Shown here one piece after another: positions 34,860 to 45,758 of a DNA stretch of 64,000 nucleotides (within the stretch, counting starts at the first letter, position 1; every line of letters begins with the position of its first letter). Location: assembly GCA_943332615.1 (NCBI GenBank), contig CALQQB010000003.1, positions 62,001 through 126,000 of the forward strand. The letters run 5' to 3'. The notes beneath the pieces were generated by a model. The model was given only the letters and a program-made list of their open reading frames with translations, did not search any database and was not told where the DNA came from. Made by a program: the position numbers and the translations under genes. The DNA comes from Phenylobacterium deserti. Its GTDB lineage: Bacteria > Pseudomonadota > Alphaproteobacteria > Caulobacterales > Caulobacteraceae.

Positions 34860-36071
34860 TCAGGCGACCTGTCGCCGGGGGCTGGCCATGGCGTGCTCGG
34901 CGTCACGGATGTAGTCGCGGGTGATCGGCACAGCCTCGACCTTCTTGGCCAGCTGGATCTGCCAGATGAACTGGCGGCGCGCCCGGAAGCTCTGCTCGGC
35001 GATGCCAAGGTAGAACTCCCACATCCGGCAGAAGCGTTCGTCGTACAGCTCGACGATCTCGGGGCGGACAGCCTCGAACCGCTCGCGCCAGTGCCGGATG
35101 GTCTCGGCGTAGTGCAGCCGCAGGATCTCCACGTCGGTGACGATCAGGCCGGCCTTCTCGATCGCCGGCATCACCTCCGACAGCGCCGGCGAGTAGCCGC
35201 CGGGAAAGATGTATTTGTCGATCCAGGCGTTGGTAATCCCGGGCGTGGCGCGGCCGATGGAATGGATCAGGGCCACGCCGTCATCCTTCATCAGACGGGC
35301 CACCCCGTCGAAATACTCCTGATAGTTGGGCCGCCCCACCGCCTCGAACATCGCCACCGACAGCACCCGGTCATAGGTCCCCTTGAGGTCGCGGTAGTCG
35401 GTGAGCGAGAACCGCGCCTTGTGCGCCAGGCCCTTCGCCTCGGCGCGGGCCTGGGCCACCTTCAGCTGTTCGACGGAAAGGGTGATGGCGTCCACCTCGA
35501 CGCCGGACTCCTCGACCAGGGTCAGCGCCATTCCGCCCCAGCCGCAGCCGATCTCCACGACCTGCTGCCCCGGTTCGCAGCAGAGCTTGGCCGCGATGTG
35601 CCGCTTCTTGGCGACCTGGGCCTCTTCCAGGGTCATGTCCGGGCGCTCGAAATAGGCGCAGCTGTACTGCATGTCCTCATCCAGGAAGCGCCGGTAGAGG
35701 TCGTAGGACAGGTCGTAGTGGTGGGCGACGTTCTTCACCGAGGCGCCGCGGTCGTTGGCTTCCCGCAGGCGCAGTTTCAGCCAGCGGCGCAGGCCGCCCC
35801 TGCCGGGCTTCTTGTTCTTGGCGTTGGCGCCGATCAGGTCGATGAACTGGGCGATCTGGCCCTCTTCCAGCACCAGGCCGCCGTCCATATAGGCCTCACC
35901 GACGCCCAGGCCCGGCTTGGCCGCGATCCGCGCCGCCCAGGCCGCGCTGGTGATCCGCGCCACCAGCGTGGGACCCGTCGCATCGCCCAGCCGGACCTGG
36001 CCGCCGCCCGGCAGTTTCAAGGTGAGGTCGCCCTCGCGCACCATGTCCGCGAGCACCGATTGCAGACCCAT
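34860..36071 (-). CDS. cfa: Cyclopropane-fatty-acyl-phospholipid synthase
   Basis: Transfers a methylene from S-adenosylmethionine to cis double bonds of membrane lipids. The 403 residues show an N-terminal lipid-binding region (about 1-105). The methyltransferase begins VKNVAHHYDLSYDLYRRFLD and has DEDMQYSCAYF, EIGCGWGGMALTL (SAM) and the YIFPGGYSPALSE segment. GGAG before the ATG at 36069-36071 favours it over an ATG seven codons upstream. It is divergent from groES with 259 bp between; only the groES side shows clear signals. Confidence 0.93.
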   Translation of the reverse strand: MGLQSVLADMVREGDLTLKLPGGGQVRLGDATGPTLVARITSAAWAARIAAKPGLGVGEAYMDGGLVLEEGQIAQFIDLIGANAKNKKPGRGGLRRWLKLRLREANDRGASVKNVAHHYDLSYDLYRRFLDEDMQYSCAYFERPDMTLEEAQVAKKRHIAAKLCCEPGQQVVEIGCGWGGMALTLVEESGVEVDAITLSVEQLKVAQARAEAKGLAHKARFSLTDYRDLKGTYDRVLSVAMFEAVGRPNYQEYFDGVARLMKDDGVALIHSIGRATPGITNAWIDKYIFPGGYSPALSEVMPAIEKAGLIVTDVEILRLHYAETIRHWRERFEAVRPEIVELYDERFCRMWEFYLGIAEQSFRARRQFIWQIQLAKKVEAVPITRDYIRDAEHAMASPRRQVA

Positions 36072-36194
36072 CGCCTCACTCCTGCCCAGCATGCGGACCA
36101 GATACGCCGCCGCACCTGCGAACCGACGCGCCTAGCCTAAGAAGCGCGGCGCAAAAGCCAAGCCATGGAAAGCCGGTGCTTTATACGCATCCGC

Positions 36195-36224
36195 CTTGAC
36201 TCAGCGCCTGCGGGTTCCTAACTC
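36195..36224 (+). promoter_or_regulatory. Candidate groESL promoter
   Basis: CTTGAC at 36195-36200 contains a vegetative-like TTGAC(T) and also fits the start of an alphaproteobacterial sigma-32 -35 box. A candidate -10 (TAACTC, 36219-36224) lies 17 bases after TTGACT, placing transcription start just before or within the CIRCE element. Confidence 0.45.
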
Positions 36225-36234
36225 CCGCTCGACG

Positions 36235-36261
36235 TTGGCACTCGTGGGCTAGGACTGCTAA
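36235..36261. promoter_or_regulatory. CIRCE operator (HrcA site) of groESL
   Basis: TTGGCACTC, 9 bases, GACTGCTAA. This matches the consensus TTAGCACTC-N9-GAGTGCTAA at 16 of 18 arm positions with exact spacing. It lies 69 bp upstream of groES, as expected for HrcA repression. No hrcA gene is in the window. Confidence 0.88.
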
Positions 36262-36330
36262 CAGCCACGCTTACCCGCCCTCGTCACAGCAATTCAAAGA
36301 CCGTTCCGAACGGAAAGAGAGAGAACACAC

Positions 36331-36618
36331 ATGGCGTTTCGTCCCCTGGGAGATCGCGTCCTCGTCAAGCGCGTCGAGGAAGAAGAAAAGACCAAGGGTG
36401 GGATCATCATCCCCGACACCGCGAAGGAAAAGCCGCAGGAAGGCGAAGTCGTCGCCACTGGCCCGGGCGCCCGCGACGATAACGGCAAGGTTCAGCCGCT
36501 CGACGTCAAGGTCGGCGACAAGATCCTGTTCGGCAAGTGGTCCGGCAGCGAGGTCAAGCTCGATGGCGTCGACCTGCTGATCATGAAGGAAAGCGACATC
36601 CTGGGCGTCGTCTCCTAA
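36331..36618 (+). CDS. groES: Co-chaperonin GroES
   Basis: Caps the GroEL chamber as a heptamer. The 95-residue protein has [31 protein letters not shown] (in pieces), covering the N-terminal strand and the mobile GroEL-binding loop. [33 protein letters not shown] and the terminal [13 protein letters not shown] follow. A purine-rich site precedes the ATG. groEL follows after 42 bp in the same operon, controlled by the CIRCE element upstream. Confidence 0.98.
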   Translation: MAFRPLGDRVLVKRVEEEEKTKGGIIIPDTAKEKPQEGEVVATGPGARDDNGKVQPLDVKVGDKILFGKWSGSEVKLDGVDLLIMKESDILGVVS

Positions 36619-36633
36619 GCCCTCGCCACATAG

Positions 36634-38307
<1,674 letters not shown>

Positions 38308-38337
38308 TCCACGCGCTCAACGCAGCTTTGAGAATGG

Positions 38338-38369
38338 AGGGCGGGGCCGTTGGTCCCGCCCTTTTTCTT
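38338..38369 (+). terminator. Rho-independent terminator after groEL
   Basis: AGGGCGGG (38338-38345) pairs with CCCGCCCT (38355-38362), followed by tttttcttt. The stem is 31 bp past the groEL stop and lies just before the convergent membrane-protein gene. Confidence 0.85.
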
Positions 38370-38383
38370 TGGGTGGGCGGCGC

Positions 38384-38740
38384 TTAGCGCAGCGCGCGGT
38401 CGTCGCGGATCGCAAGGTGGCCGATCCAGCTGGAGACGCCGGTGATCACCGCCGCCGCGACGCCCGCCCACAGGCCGTAGACGTGAAGGCCGGGCAGCAG
38501 CAGCGCCACGAGGCCGATCATCGCGGCGTTCACGATCAGCAGGAACAGCCCCAGGGTCACGATGGTGATCGGCAGGGTCAGGATGAACACCACCGGCCGC
38601 ACGATGGCGTTGACGACGCCCAGCAGCACGGCGGCCACCACCAGGGTGAAGCTGTTGTCGATATAGACGCCCCGCAGCAGCCTGTCGGCCACCCAGAGAC
38701 CGAGCGCGGCGAACACCGCGCGGATCACGAACCGGTACAT
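38384..38740 (-). CDS. Phage holin family protein (superfamily IV, DUF360-like membrane protein)
   Basis: A 118-residue membrane protein with four hydrophobic helices. VIRAVFAALGLWVADRLL, LLGVVNAIVRPVVFILTLPI and IVNAAMIGLVALLLPG form the pattern of the widespread 'mycobacterial 4-TMS phage holin' family. Despite the name, members are usual chromosomal genes of unknown role, and no phage genes are near. It is convergent with groEL across the terminator. Confidence 0.8.
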   Translation of the reverse strand: MYRFVIRAVFAALGLWVADRLLRGVYIDNSFTLVVAAVLLGVVNAIVRPVVFILTLPITIVTLGLFLLIVNAAMIGLVALLLPGLHVYGLWAGVAAAVITGVSSWIGHLAIRDDRALR

Positions 38741-38837
38741 CAGGGACTCCGCGCGGTCGGGAACCAGAGCCTAGCGCGCCTGACGGCAAAGCAAAGGCTC
38801 ACCAGCCGCCTTGCATGCGCGGAAGCACGAGTTGTCT

Positions 38838-39119
38838 CTAGAAGCCGCGAAGCGGCGGCAGCGGCTCGAATGCGGGCTTGGCGTCCGGATCATTGGCGCG
38901 CACCCTCCGGACACAGACCGGATCCGCCGCCTCCTCAGCATGATGGCACTCCCACTCGGGTCCGAAGCCGCTCGCGCCACTATGAGCCATCGGGGAATGA
39001 GCTGACGGTGGCCGAACCAGGACCCACCAGACAAGCATGATCAGCAGCAACGAAAGCCCGGCCATCCACAGATAGCCGCCCAGCATTGTGGCCGGCTTAT
39101 GGGCGCGGCGTTTGCGCAC
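38838..39119 (-). CDS. Small single-pass membrane protein, unrecognised
   Basis: 93 residues: a basic N-terminus (MRKRRAHKP), one hydrophobic helix (about 14-35, MAGLSLLLIMLVWWVLV) and a polar tail. The tail has two Cys (EWECHHAEE and DPVCVRRV) and ends EPLPPLRGF. The orientation rule (positive inside) puts the tail in the periplasm. It ends 97 bp from the holin-family gene and starts 6 bp after the stop of the next gene, so the two may be cotranscribed. No function can be proposed. Confidence 0.5.
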   Translation of the reverse strand: MRKRRAHKPATMLGGYLWMAGLSLLLIMLVWWVLVRPPSAHSPMAHSGASGFGPEWECHHAEEAADPVCVRRVRANDPDAKPAFEPLPPLRGF

Positions 39120-39125
39120 CGAAGC

Positions 39126-39614
39126 TTAAGGCTCCACCGCCGGATGCGCCGCCAGCCAGGCCTCGAAGGCGCTGGCGGCCACGTCTCCGCAACCTGCCGC
39201 CTGGACCTGCGCGATGGTGTCCAGGGTGGTGAGCGAGTCCGGAGAGGGGCAGACACCGCCGCGAGACCGCCGTTGGGCGGAGCCGACGGACACCTCGCGG
39301 GTGTTGGGCGTTACCATGACGCGCAGCACTTCCAGTCGCGCGGCGTCGGTGCTGGCCGCCTTGCGGGCGGGAGCCACCACGCCGCCCGCGGCGCCGTTCA
39401 GTTTCAGGACATCGCCGGAGGCGTGCATCAGTGTGACGCTGCGCCCCGGCGTCACTGCCAGGTGCGCGCCAGCGTCTAGCGTCAGGCCGCGCGGGACCAT
39501 GGGCTCCGTGGATGCCACGACGACATAGTCGCGGGCGGCGGCTGTCCCGCCGATCGCGACCAGGGCGAGCGCAGCCAGGGTGGCGCGGCTCAGATATCTT
39601 TCAGAGGCGAACAT
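39126..39614 (-). CDS. Hypothetical secreted protein
   Basis: 162 residues from ATG 39612-39614 with a signal peptide (about 1-28, ending GTAAA). The mature part begins RDYVVVASTEPMVPRG, then VTPGRSVTLMHASGDVLKLNGA, which suggests a small beta domain. A helical C-terminal part with two Cys (GVCPSPDS and AGCGDV) follows. ATGs 4 and 19 codons upstream are possible; none has a strong ribosome-binding site. It is 6 bp upstream of the small membrane protein gene. Unrecognised. Confidence 0.55.
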   Translation of the reverse strand: MFASERYLSRATLAALALVAIGGTAAARDYVVVASTEPMVPRGLTLDAGAHLAVTPGRSVTLMHASGDVLKLNGAAGGVVAPARKAASTDAARLEVLRVMVTPNTREVSVGSAQRRSRGGVCPSPDSLTTLDTIAQVQAAGCGDVAASAFEAWLAAHPAVEP

Positions 39615-39667
39615 GGGTCGCAGCATCACCCGGCGCGGTACGACCGGCAAGCTTACGCCGAACCGCC

Positions 39668-40270
39668 TCAAGCCGAGCCCAGGTCCGCGGGCTGGTCCAC
39701 ATCGAACAGGACGCCGTCGTCCGGAGCCTCGATCAACGCCACCCGCGCGCCCAGCGCCTGCAGGATCGGCCGGGCGCCGACGTCGCCGGTCAGCCGGGCC
39801 ACCTCGCCGAACAGGCTCCGTGACAGGACGACCGGATTGCCCCGCCGTCCCCCGAATACCGGGGCCGAGGCCGGCGCCCCGGCGGCCACAGCCTCGGCCA
39901 GGGGCCCGAGCACCACATGGGGCACGCGGGGCATATCGCCCAGGAACACGAACACCGCCTCGACGTCCGGACCCAGGCTGGCGACGCCGGCGCGGAGGGA
40001 GGCGGCCATGCCCTCGGCGTGGTCGGCGGCGTGAACCAGGGTCAGGTCCGGGTCGAAGGCCCGCGCCGCGTCCGCCACGCCGTCCGCGTCCGCCCCGGTG
40101 ACGACGGTGATCGCCGCGACCGGCGCGGCGCGCGCGGCGGCCAGGGCGGCGTGCAGCAGCGGGGCGCCCTGATAGCTGGCCAGCAGCTTGCGGCCGCCGA
40201 ACCGGGAGCCCGCACCGGCGGCCAGGACCAGCGCGGCGAAGCGTGGTCGAAATGCTGCCCCTGTCTTCAT
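39668..40270 (-). CDS. mocA: Molybdenum cofactor cytidylyltransferase (MocA/MobA-like)
   Basis: 200-residue nucleotidyltransferase that would add CMP (or GMP) to molybdopterin. [19 protein letters not shown] (about 13-31) is the NTP-binding loop. [11 protein letters not shown] carries the metal-binding Asp, and [14 protein letters not shown] the substrate loop. LLASYQG and GDVGAR fit MocA, the CTP enzyme serving xanthine-dehydrogenase-type enzymes, better than MobA. The xdhC gene in the same region agrees with that. It starts 29 bp from, and divergent to, moaA. Confidence 0.85.
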   Translation of the reverse strand: MKTGAAFRPRFAALVLAAGAGSRFGGRKLLASYQGAPLLHAALAAARAAPVAAITVVTGADADGVADAARAFDPDLTLVHAADHAEGMAASLRAGVASLGPDVEAVFVFLGDMPRVPHVVLGPLAEAVAAGAPASAPVFGGRRGNPVVLSRSLFGEVARLTGDVGARPILQALGARVALIEAPDDGVLFDVDQPADLGSA

Positions 40271-40299
40271 CGACGGTTCCCCCTTATCTTGTGGCCGGT

Positions 40300-41325
40300 A
40301 TGACGCCCTACGACGACATGAGCCCGCAAGGCCGCACCCCGCTGATCGACGGTTTCGGCCGCACCGTGAGCTATCTGCGCCTGTCGGTCACCGACCGTTG
40401 CGACCTGCGCTGCGTCTATTGCATGGCCGAACACATGGTCTTCCTGCCGAAGGCGCAGGTGCTGAGCCTGGCAGAACTGGACCGCATTGCCTCGGCGTTC
40501 GTGGCGCTGGGCACGAAGAAGCTGCGGCTCACCGGCGGCGAGCCGCTGGTGCGCAAGGGCATGATGGACCTGGTCCGGGGCCTCGGCCGCCACCTGAAGA
40601 GCGGCGCGCTGGAGGAGCTTACCCTCAGCACCAATGGCACCCGCCTTCGGGAGTTCGCCGGGCAGCTGGCGGAGGCCGGTGTGCGCCGCGTCAATGTCTC
40701 GATGGACACTCTGAGGCCCGACCTGTTCCGCCGCCTGACCCGCGGCGGCGACCTCGCCAAGGTGCAGGATGGCGTCGCCGCGGCCTTGCAAGCTGGACTA
40801 AGCGTCAAGATCAACGCCGTGGCGCTGAAAGACGACAATGCCGCCGAGATCCCCGACCTGATCCGCTGGGCGCACGGCCGGGGCTGCGACCTGACCCTGA
40901 TCGAGACCATGCCCATGGGCGAGATCGAGGCCGACCGCACCGACCAGTACCTGTCGCTGGCCACGGTGCGCCGGGAGCTGGAGAGCTTCTGGACGCTCAC
41001 CGACCTGCCGCTGAACACCGGGGGGCCCGCCCGCTATGTCCGAGTCGAGGAGACCGGCGGGCGGCTGGGCCTCATCACGCCGCTCAGCCACAATTTCTGC
41101 GAGGCCTGCAATCGGGTGCGGCTGACCTGCACCGGGACCCTCCATACCTGCCTGGGCCAGGAGGACGAGACCGACCTGCGCGCGGTGATCCGCGCCGGCG
41201 CCTCGGACGCCCAGTTGGCCCTGGCCATCCGCGCGGCGATCGCCGGCAAGCCCAAGGGTCACGACTTCGAGATCGCCCGCGCCCAGCCCGCCGTCGCGCG
41301 CCACATGTCCACCACTGGCGGCTGA
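40300..41325 (+). CDS. moaA: GTP 3',8-cyclase MoaA
   Basis: Radical SAM enzyme making 3',8-cyclo-GTP, the first step of molybdopterin synthesis. The 341 residues have the N-terminal Fe-S motif CDLRCVYC (Cys34, 38, 41), the [11 protein letters not shown] segment and the C-terminal cluster CEAC-x13-C (Cys267, 270, 284). The C-terminal GG (MSTTGG) that MoaA inserts in its active site is present. ATG 40300 is chosen; ATG 40318 is also possible. moaD follows 1 bp after the stop. Confidence 0.95.
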   Translation: MTPYDDMSPQGRTPLIDGFGRTVSYLRLSVTDRCDLRCVYCMAEHMVFLPKAQVLSLAELDRIASAFVALGTKKLRLTGGEPLVRKGMMDLVRGLGRHLKSGALEELTLSTNGTRLREFAGQLAEAGVRRVNVSMDTLRPDLFRRLTRGGDLAKVQDGVAAALQAGLSVKINAVALKDDNAAEIPDLIRWAHGRGCDLTLIETMPMGEIEADRTDQYLSLATVRRELESFWTLTDLPLNTGGPARYVRVEETGGRLGLITPLSHNFCEACNRVRLTCTGTLHTCLGQEDETDLRAVIRAGASDAQLALAIRAAIAGKPKGHDFEIARAQPAVARHMSTTGG

Positions 41326-41326
41326 A

Positions 41327-41566
41327 ATGGCCCGCGTGCTGCTGTTCGGACCCTTGCGCGACCTCGCCGGCTGGCGCGAGCGACAGGTGGCGGCCACGTC
41401 GCTGGCGGAGCTGCGCGTCTTCCTGGCCGCCGAGGACGCCGACCTGGGCGCGGCGCTGGGCGGCAAGGGCGTGCAGGTGGCAGTCGACCAGGCGGTAGTC
41501 CGTGGTGACATGGCCCTGTCGGCGGCCAGCGAGGTCGCCTTCCTGCCGCCGATGAGCGGCGGATGA
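41327..41566 (+). CDS. moaD: Molybdopterin synthase sulfur-carrier subunit MoaD
   Basis: 79-residue beta-grasp protein with the C-terminal LPPMSGG whose Gly-Gly end becomes the thiocarboxylate. The opening ARVLLFGPLRDLAGW is family-typical. Translation is coupled on both sides: the moaA stop is 1 bp upstream, and moaE starts within its last codons (4-bp overlap). Confidence 0.93.
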   Translation: MARVLLFGPLRDLAGWRERQVAATSLAELRVFLAAEDADLGAALGGKGVQVAVDQAVVRGDMALSAASEVAFLPPMSGG

Positions 41567-42003
41567 TCCGCCTCAGCGAAGACCCCTTCGACCCGGGCGC
41601 GCTCCTGACCGCCTTCGCCCAGGGTCGATCCGAGACCGGCGCGGTGGCCACCTTCACCGGGCTCGCGCGGGCCGAGCAGGGGGCCACGGCCGTCCTCGAA
41701 CTGGAGGCCTACCCCGGTTTTACGGAATCCGCGATCGGGAGGATCGCCGACCAGGCCCGAGAGCGGTTCGGCCTGCATGCCCTACTCATCCTGCACCGCG
41801 TTGGAACGATCGGCCCCGGCGAGCCCATCGTCTTCGTCGCCACCGCCGCCAGCCACCGCCGCGCCGCCTTCGAGGCCTGCGATTTCCTGATGGACTACCT
41901 GAAGTCCCGCGCCCCCTTCTGGAAGAAGGAACACGGCCCGGACGGCGCCCGCTGGATCGAGCCCACCGCCCAGGACCATGCCGACCGCGAACGCTGGAGC
42001 TAG
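41563..42003 (+). CDS. moaE: Molybdopterin synthase catalytic subunit MoaE
   Basis: 146 residues; transfers sulfur from MoaD to precursor Z. GAVATFTGLAR, LELEAYPGFTESAI, RVGTIGPGEPIVFVA and the active-site Lys in SRAPFWKKE (Lys121) are all present. ATG overlaps the moaD stop by 4 bp. Its stop codon overlaps the convergent photolyase stop as CTAG. Confidence 0.95.
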   Translation: MIRLSEDPFDPGALLTAFAQGRSETGAVATFTGLARAEQGATAVLELEAYPGFTESAIGRIADQARERFGLHALLILHRVGTIGPGEPIVFVATAASHRRAAFEACDFLMDYLKSRAPFWKKEHGPDGARWIEPTAQDHADRERWS

Positions 42004-43367
42004 GCCCGTTCCACGGCCTCCATCGCCGCCACGGCGCGGACATAGGCGTCAGCGTCGAACTTCTTGAAGGTGTTGGGGCCCATCGAGCGCACCGTGCCGA
42101 ACACCGGCTGCGGGCCCCAGGGCCGGTCGTGCAGGCCGAAGATCCAGCCGACGTTGGTGAAGGAGTTGGGGTCGCGCCCGTCGAGGAACCAGCGATTGTT
42201 CAGCGCCAGCGTGGTCTCGAAGGCCTCCTGCGGGCTCGCCGACCACTGCAGGATCTTCTTCCCCCAGTACATGCGCAGGTGATTGTGCATGTAGCCGGTG
42301 GCCCGCATTTCGCGCATGGCGGCGTTCCAGTAGGGATCGTGGGTCTGGGCCGCCTCGAACTGTGCGCGGGTGTAGAGGAACGCCCGGGGGTCGCTGGCGT
42401 GGTCGGCCATCGTCTTGCGGGCCCAGGTCGGCAGGACATCGTAGGTGTCGTAGCCGGGCTCGTAGAAGACGTGGTTCATCGACAGTTCGCGGCGCACGAT
42501 CAGCTCCTCCAGATAGCTGGCGCGGCTGTCGCCGGGGGGGGCCTGGCGCACCGCCAGGGCGATCTCCACCGGAGAGATCTGGCCGAAGTGCAGGTAGGGG
42601 CTCATGTGTGAGGCGACCCCGGCCTCAGGCTTGCCGCGCAACTCGCCATAGTTCGACAGGGACCGGGCCACGAAGGCCGCCAGCCGGGCGCGCGCCTCGC
42701 CCTCGCCGGGCTTGAAGCGCCGCACGGGCCCCACGGCGGCGTCGATCTTCAAGCCGGCCAGCACGCCGGGCACGTCGTCAAGGTCGACGTCGCTGGCGAT
42801 GTCGAGGCCGTCGGCGCGGCGCCGGACCGGACGCTCCGCCAGGGGTTCCAGGAATTCGTCCCAGATGCGGTGCAGACGCGGGCGCAGGGTGCGGGCGGCG
42901 TATTCGTGCTTGTCGGAGGCCCGCTCGATGGGGACGACCACATCGCCTTCCACCTGCACCAGCCGCCGGTCGAGATCTTCAGCCAGCCGCGCGCGCCAGC
43001 CGCGCTGGATGCGCAGGTAGCCGCGGTCGCAGACCACCAGGGCCGCGTCCTCCGCCAGTGTTCGCGCCAGCCGGTCGGGCGGCGCCTTGCGGATGACGAA
43101 CCCGATCCCGCGCTCGACTAGCCGGTCGCGCACCTGCGCCAGGCCGCGCAGCATGAAGTCGTAGTGTCGGGTGTTGGCTTCCGGAAAGGCAGCCAGGCCG
43201 AAGCAGACCAGCAGCGGCAGGTCCAGCGCGTTGGCCTCTTCCAGCGCATGTTCCAGCGCCGGGTTGAACCCCGCTCGCTGCGACTGCTGCATCCAGTAGA
43301 GGACGTAGCGCGCACCCGGGCGCGACGGGGCATCGACCAGGACCTTCAGGCGGACAGGGTGGATCAA
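42000..43367 (-). CDS. Class II-type DNA photolyase
   Basis: A 455-residue FAD photolyase that splits cyclobutane pyrimidine dimers using light. The N-terminal antenna domain (ARYVLYWMQQSQRAGFNPAL) and C-terminal segments ATGYMHNHLRMYWGKKILQW, LDGRDPNSFTNVGW and HDRPWGPQPVFGTVR are those of class II enzymes. Those segments include the conserved WGKK and DGRDPN. It interrupts the moa genes on the opposite strand and shares CTAG with the moaE stop. No function linked to molybdenum is known, so the position looks incidental. Confidence 0.88.
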   Translation of the reverse strand: MIHPVRLKVLVDAPSRPGARYVLYWMQQSQRAGFNPALEHALEEANALDLPLLVCFGLAAFPEANTRHYDFMLRGLAQVRDRLVERGIGFVIRKAPPDRLARTLAEDAALVVCDRGYLRIQRGWRARLAEDLDRRLVQVEGDVVVPIERASDKHEYAARTLRPRLHRIWDEFLEPLAERPVRRRADGLDIASDVDLDDVPGVLAGLKIDAAVGPVRRFKPGEGEARARLAAFVARSLSNYGELRGKPEAGVASHMSPYLHFGQISPVEIALAVRQAPPGDSRASYLEELIVRRELSMNHVFYEPGYDTYDVLPTWARKTMADHASDPRAFLYTRAQFEAAQTHDPYWNAAMREMRATGYMHNHLRMYWGKKILQWSASPQEAFETTLALNNRWFLDGRDPNSFTNVGWIFGLHDRPWGPQPVFGTVRSMGPNTFKKFDADAYVRAVAAMEAVERA

Positions 43368-43561
43368 TGGTCTCTCCCGGGCGATGGCCGCCCCAACTGA
43401 CGCCTTTCCGCCAGATCCTTCGTCGCTGGGCCAGGGTCAATCTGGGCACGACGAAGGGTTACTCCTAAGTAACAGTCTTGAGCGATCCGGACAGGCCGTG
43501 CCAGGCGGGCGTGGTGCTGGCGGCCGCCGAAGGGTAGATTGACCGACCCAGGAGACCTGCC

Positions 43562-44107
43562 ATGAACGCCCTCTCACCCGGCGGCAAGATCGACACCTCG
43601 CGGCAGATCAAGCCGGTGAAGATCGCCGTCCTGACCATCTCCGACACCCGCGATGCGGAGAGCGACACCTCCGGCAACGTGCTGGCCGACCGCGTGACCA
43701 ACGCCGGCCACGACCTGGTCGCCCGTGCCATCGTCAGGGACGACGTCGAGCAGATCCGCAAACAGGTGCTGGCCTGGGTAGCCGATGGCGCCGAGGCGAT
43801 CGTCACCACCGGCGGCACCGGTATCACTGGCCGCGACGTGACGCCGGAGGCGATCCGCCCGCTGTTCGACAAGGAGATCGACGGGTTCGCGGTGGTCTTC
43901 CACCTGGTCAGCTACCAGACGGTGGGGCTTTCCACCCTGCAATCGCGCGCCCTGGCGGGGCTGGTGAAGGGCTGCTTCGTTTTCTGCCTGCCGGGCTCGA
44001 ACGGGGCGGTGAAGGATGGCTGGGACAAGGTGATCTCCGCTCAGCTCGACAGTCGCCACGGCCCCTGCAACATGGTTGAGCTGATGCCCCGGTTGATGGA
44101 AACGTGA
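43562..44107 (+). CDS. moaB: Molybdenum cofactor biosynthesis protein B
   Basis: 181 residues of the MoaB/Mog fold that adenylylates molybdopterin. [35 protein letters not shown] and [17 protein letters not shown] carry the nucleotide and pterin loops. AGGAGA precedes ATG 43562. GTGA at 44104-44107 shares its stop with the moaC start. It opens the second transcription unit of the cofactor region. Confidence 0.93.
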   Translation: MNALSPGGKIDTSRQIKPVKIAVLTISDTRDAESDTSGNVLADRVTNAGHDLVARAIVRDDVEQIRKQVLAWVADGAEAIVTTGGTGITGRDVTPEAIRPLFDKEIDGFAVVFHLVSYQTVGLSTLQSRALAGLVKGCFVFCLPGSNGAVKDGWDKVISAQLDSRHGPCNMVELMPRLMET

Positions 44108-44571
44108 GTAAGCTCACCCACTTCGACGAGACCGGCCGCGCCCGCATGGTCGATGTGTCCGAAAAGGCGCTGACCAGCCGCGAGGCCGTGGCTGAGGGCT
44201 TCGTGCGCATGGCGCCGGAGACCCTGGCGCTGGCGCTGTCCGGCGAGGGCCGGAAGGGCGATGTCCGCGCCGTGGCCGAGATCGCCGGCGTCATGGCGGC
44301 CAAGCAGACTGCGACCCTGATCCCCATGTGCCACCCCCTGCCGATCACCAGGGCCGAGGTGCGCGTGGAGCCGGGCGAGGGTGGGCTGGCGGTCACCGCG
44401 CGGGTGAAGACCACCGGGCAGACAGGGGTCGAGATGGAGGCCCTGACCGCCGTGTCGGTCGCGTGCCTGACGCTCTACGACATGCTGAAGGCCGCCGAGA
44501 AGGGCATGGTCATCGAGGGCGTGCGCCTCGTCAGCAAGACCGGCGGCAAGAGCGGGGCCTGGAGCGCGTGA
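44104..44571 (+). CDS. moaC: Cyclic pyranopterin monophosphate synthase MoaC
   Basis: 155 residues; forms cPMP from the MoaA product. [29 protein letters not shown] and [20 protein letters not shown] carry the active-site His, Lys and Glu positions. GTG start overlaps the moaB stop by 4 bp, and its own stop overlaps the moeA GTG by 4 bp, giving a coupled moaB-moaC-moeA chain. Confidence 0.96.
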   Translation: MSKLTHFDETGRARMVDVSEKALTSREAVAEGFVRMAPETLALALSGEGRKGDVRAVAEIAGVMAAKQTATLIPMCHPLPITRAEVRVEPGEGGLAVTARVKTTGQTGVEMEALTAVSVACLTLYDMLKAAEKGMVIEGVRLVSKTGGKSGAWSA

Positions 44572-45758
44572 AGCTGCTTCCTGTCGATGACGCCCGCGCC
44601 GCGATGCTGGCGAGGGTCGCGCCGCTGGCCCCCGAATCCGTCGTGATCGCCTGGGCCAACGGCCGCGTGCTGGCTGAGGATATCTCTGCCGTCCGCGACC
44701 AGCCGCCGTTCGCGGCCTCGGCCATGGACGGCTGGGCGGTGCGCAGCGGGGACGCGCCAGGGTCTCTGCTGATCGTCGGCGAGAGCGCCGCCGGGCATGG
44801 CTTCGGGGGTGACGCCGCCCCCGGCCAGGCCGTGCGGATCTTTACCGGCGCAGCCCTGCCTGCCGGCTGTGATGCGGTGGTGATCCAGGAAGACGCGACC
44901 CGCGAGGGTGATCGGGTGACCGTGCCCGCCGTTGCCAAGGGGAATCACGTCCGCCCCGCCGGCAGCGACTTCCAGGCTGGCGCGGCGCTGCTCGCCAAGG
45001 GCATGCGCATCGATCCGTGGCGCCTGTCGCTCGCCGCCGCCGCCGGGCGGGCTGAGGTGCTCGTCGGTCGCCGGCCCCGCGTGGCGCTGTTCTCCACTGG
45101 CGAGGAAATCATCGAGGCGCCGGCGGTTCCCGGCCCCTTCCAGATCTACGATTCCGGCTCGCGGGCCCTGGAGGCGCTGGTCGCCGGCTGGGGCGCCGAG
45201 GTGCATCGCGCCAAGCCGGTTCGCGACGACATGGATGCCACTATCCAGGCCCTGCGCGATGCGGACGGCGACCTGGTGGTGACCGTCGGCGGCGCCTCGG
45301 TGGGTGACCACGACCTGGTGCGCGGCGCCGCCGAGGCGCTGGGGCTGGAGCTGGTGGTGGCCAGCGTCAACATCCGGCCCGGCAAGCCCACCTTCTTCGG
45401 AACCCTGGGGGATGGCCGCCGGCTGCTGGGCCTACCGGGCAACCCGGCCTCGGCCCTGGTCTGCGCAGAGCTGTTCCTGCGGCCGCTGGTGCTGGCGTTC
45501 CAGGGGGCCGACCCGCGGCCCATGATCATCCGCGCCCGGCTGGCCACGTCGCTGCCTGGCAATGGCCCGCGCGAGCACTGGATGCGCGCGACGCTCCGTT
45601 ACGAGGACGGCGCCGTGGTCGCCCAGCCGTACCGCGATCAGGACTCTTCCCTGGTCAGCGTCTTCGCGGTCTCTGATGCCCTGCTGCGGCGCCCGGCCGG
45701 CGCGTCGCCGGCCTCGGCCGGCGATGTGGTCGAGGTGCTGCCCTTGACCCGCGCATAG
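44568..45758 (+). CDS. moeA: Molybdopterin molybdenumtransferase MoeA
   Basis: 396 residues; inserts molybdate into adenylylated molybdopterin. [54 protein letters not shown] and [11 protein letters not shown] are classic MoeA motifs across domains I-III. GTG 44568 overlaps the moaC stop by 4 bp. The C-terminal domain IV is complete, and its last 121 bp overlap the 3' end of convergent xdhC. Confidence 0.95.
   Translation: MKLLPVDDARAAMLARVAPLAPESVVIAWANGRVLAEDISAVRDQPPFAASAMDGWAVRSGDAPGSLLIVGESAAGHGFGGDAAPGQAVRIFTGAALPAGCDAVVIQEDATREGDRVTVPAVAKGNHVRPAGSDFQAGAALLAKGMRIDPWRLSLAAAAGRAEVLVGRRPRVALFSTGEEIIEAPAVPGPFQIYDSGSRALEALVAGWGAEVHRAKPVRDDMDATIQALRDADGDLVVTVGGASVGDHDLVRGAAEALGLELVVASVNIRPGKPTFFGTLGDGRRLLGLPGNPASALVCAELFLRPLVLAFQGADPRPMIIRARLATSLPGNGPREHWMRATLRYEDGAVVAQPYRDQDSSLVSVFAVSDALLRRPAGASPASAGDVVEVLPLTRA

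Noticed and set aside
38384..38740. Holin-family gene as a sign of a prophage
   Set aside because: This four-helix family is a common chromosomal gene. No lysin, integrase, capsid or tail genes are near, and base composition is unchanged.
40243..40299. Longer moaA start at 40243
   Set aside because: It would overlap the start of divergent mocA and adds a segment not seen in MoaA proteins. ATG 40300 gives a normal N-terminus.
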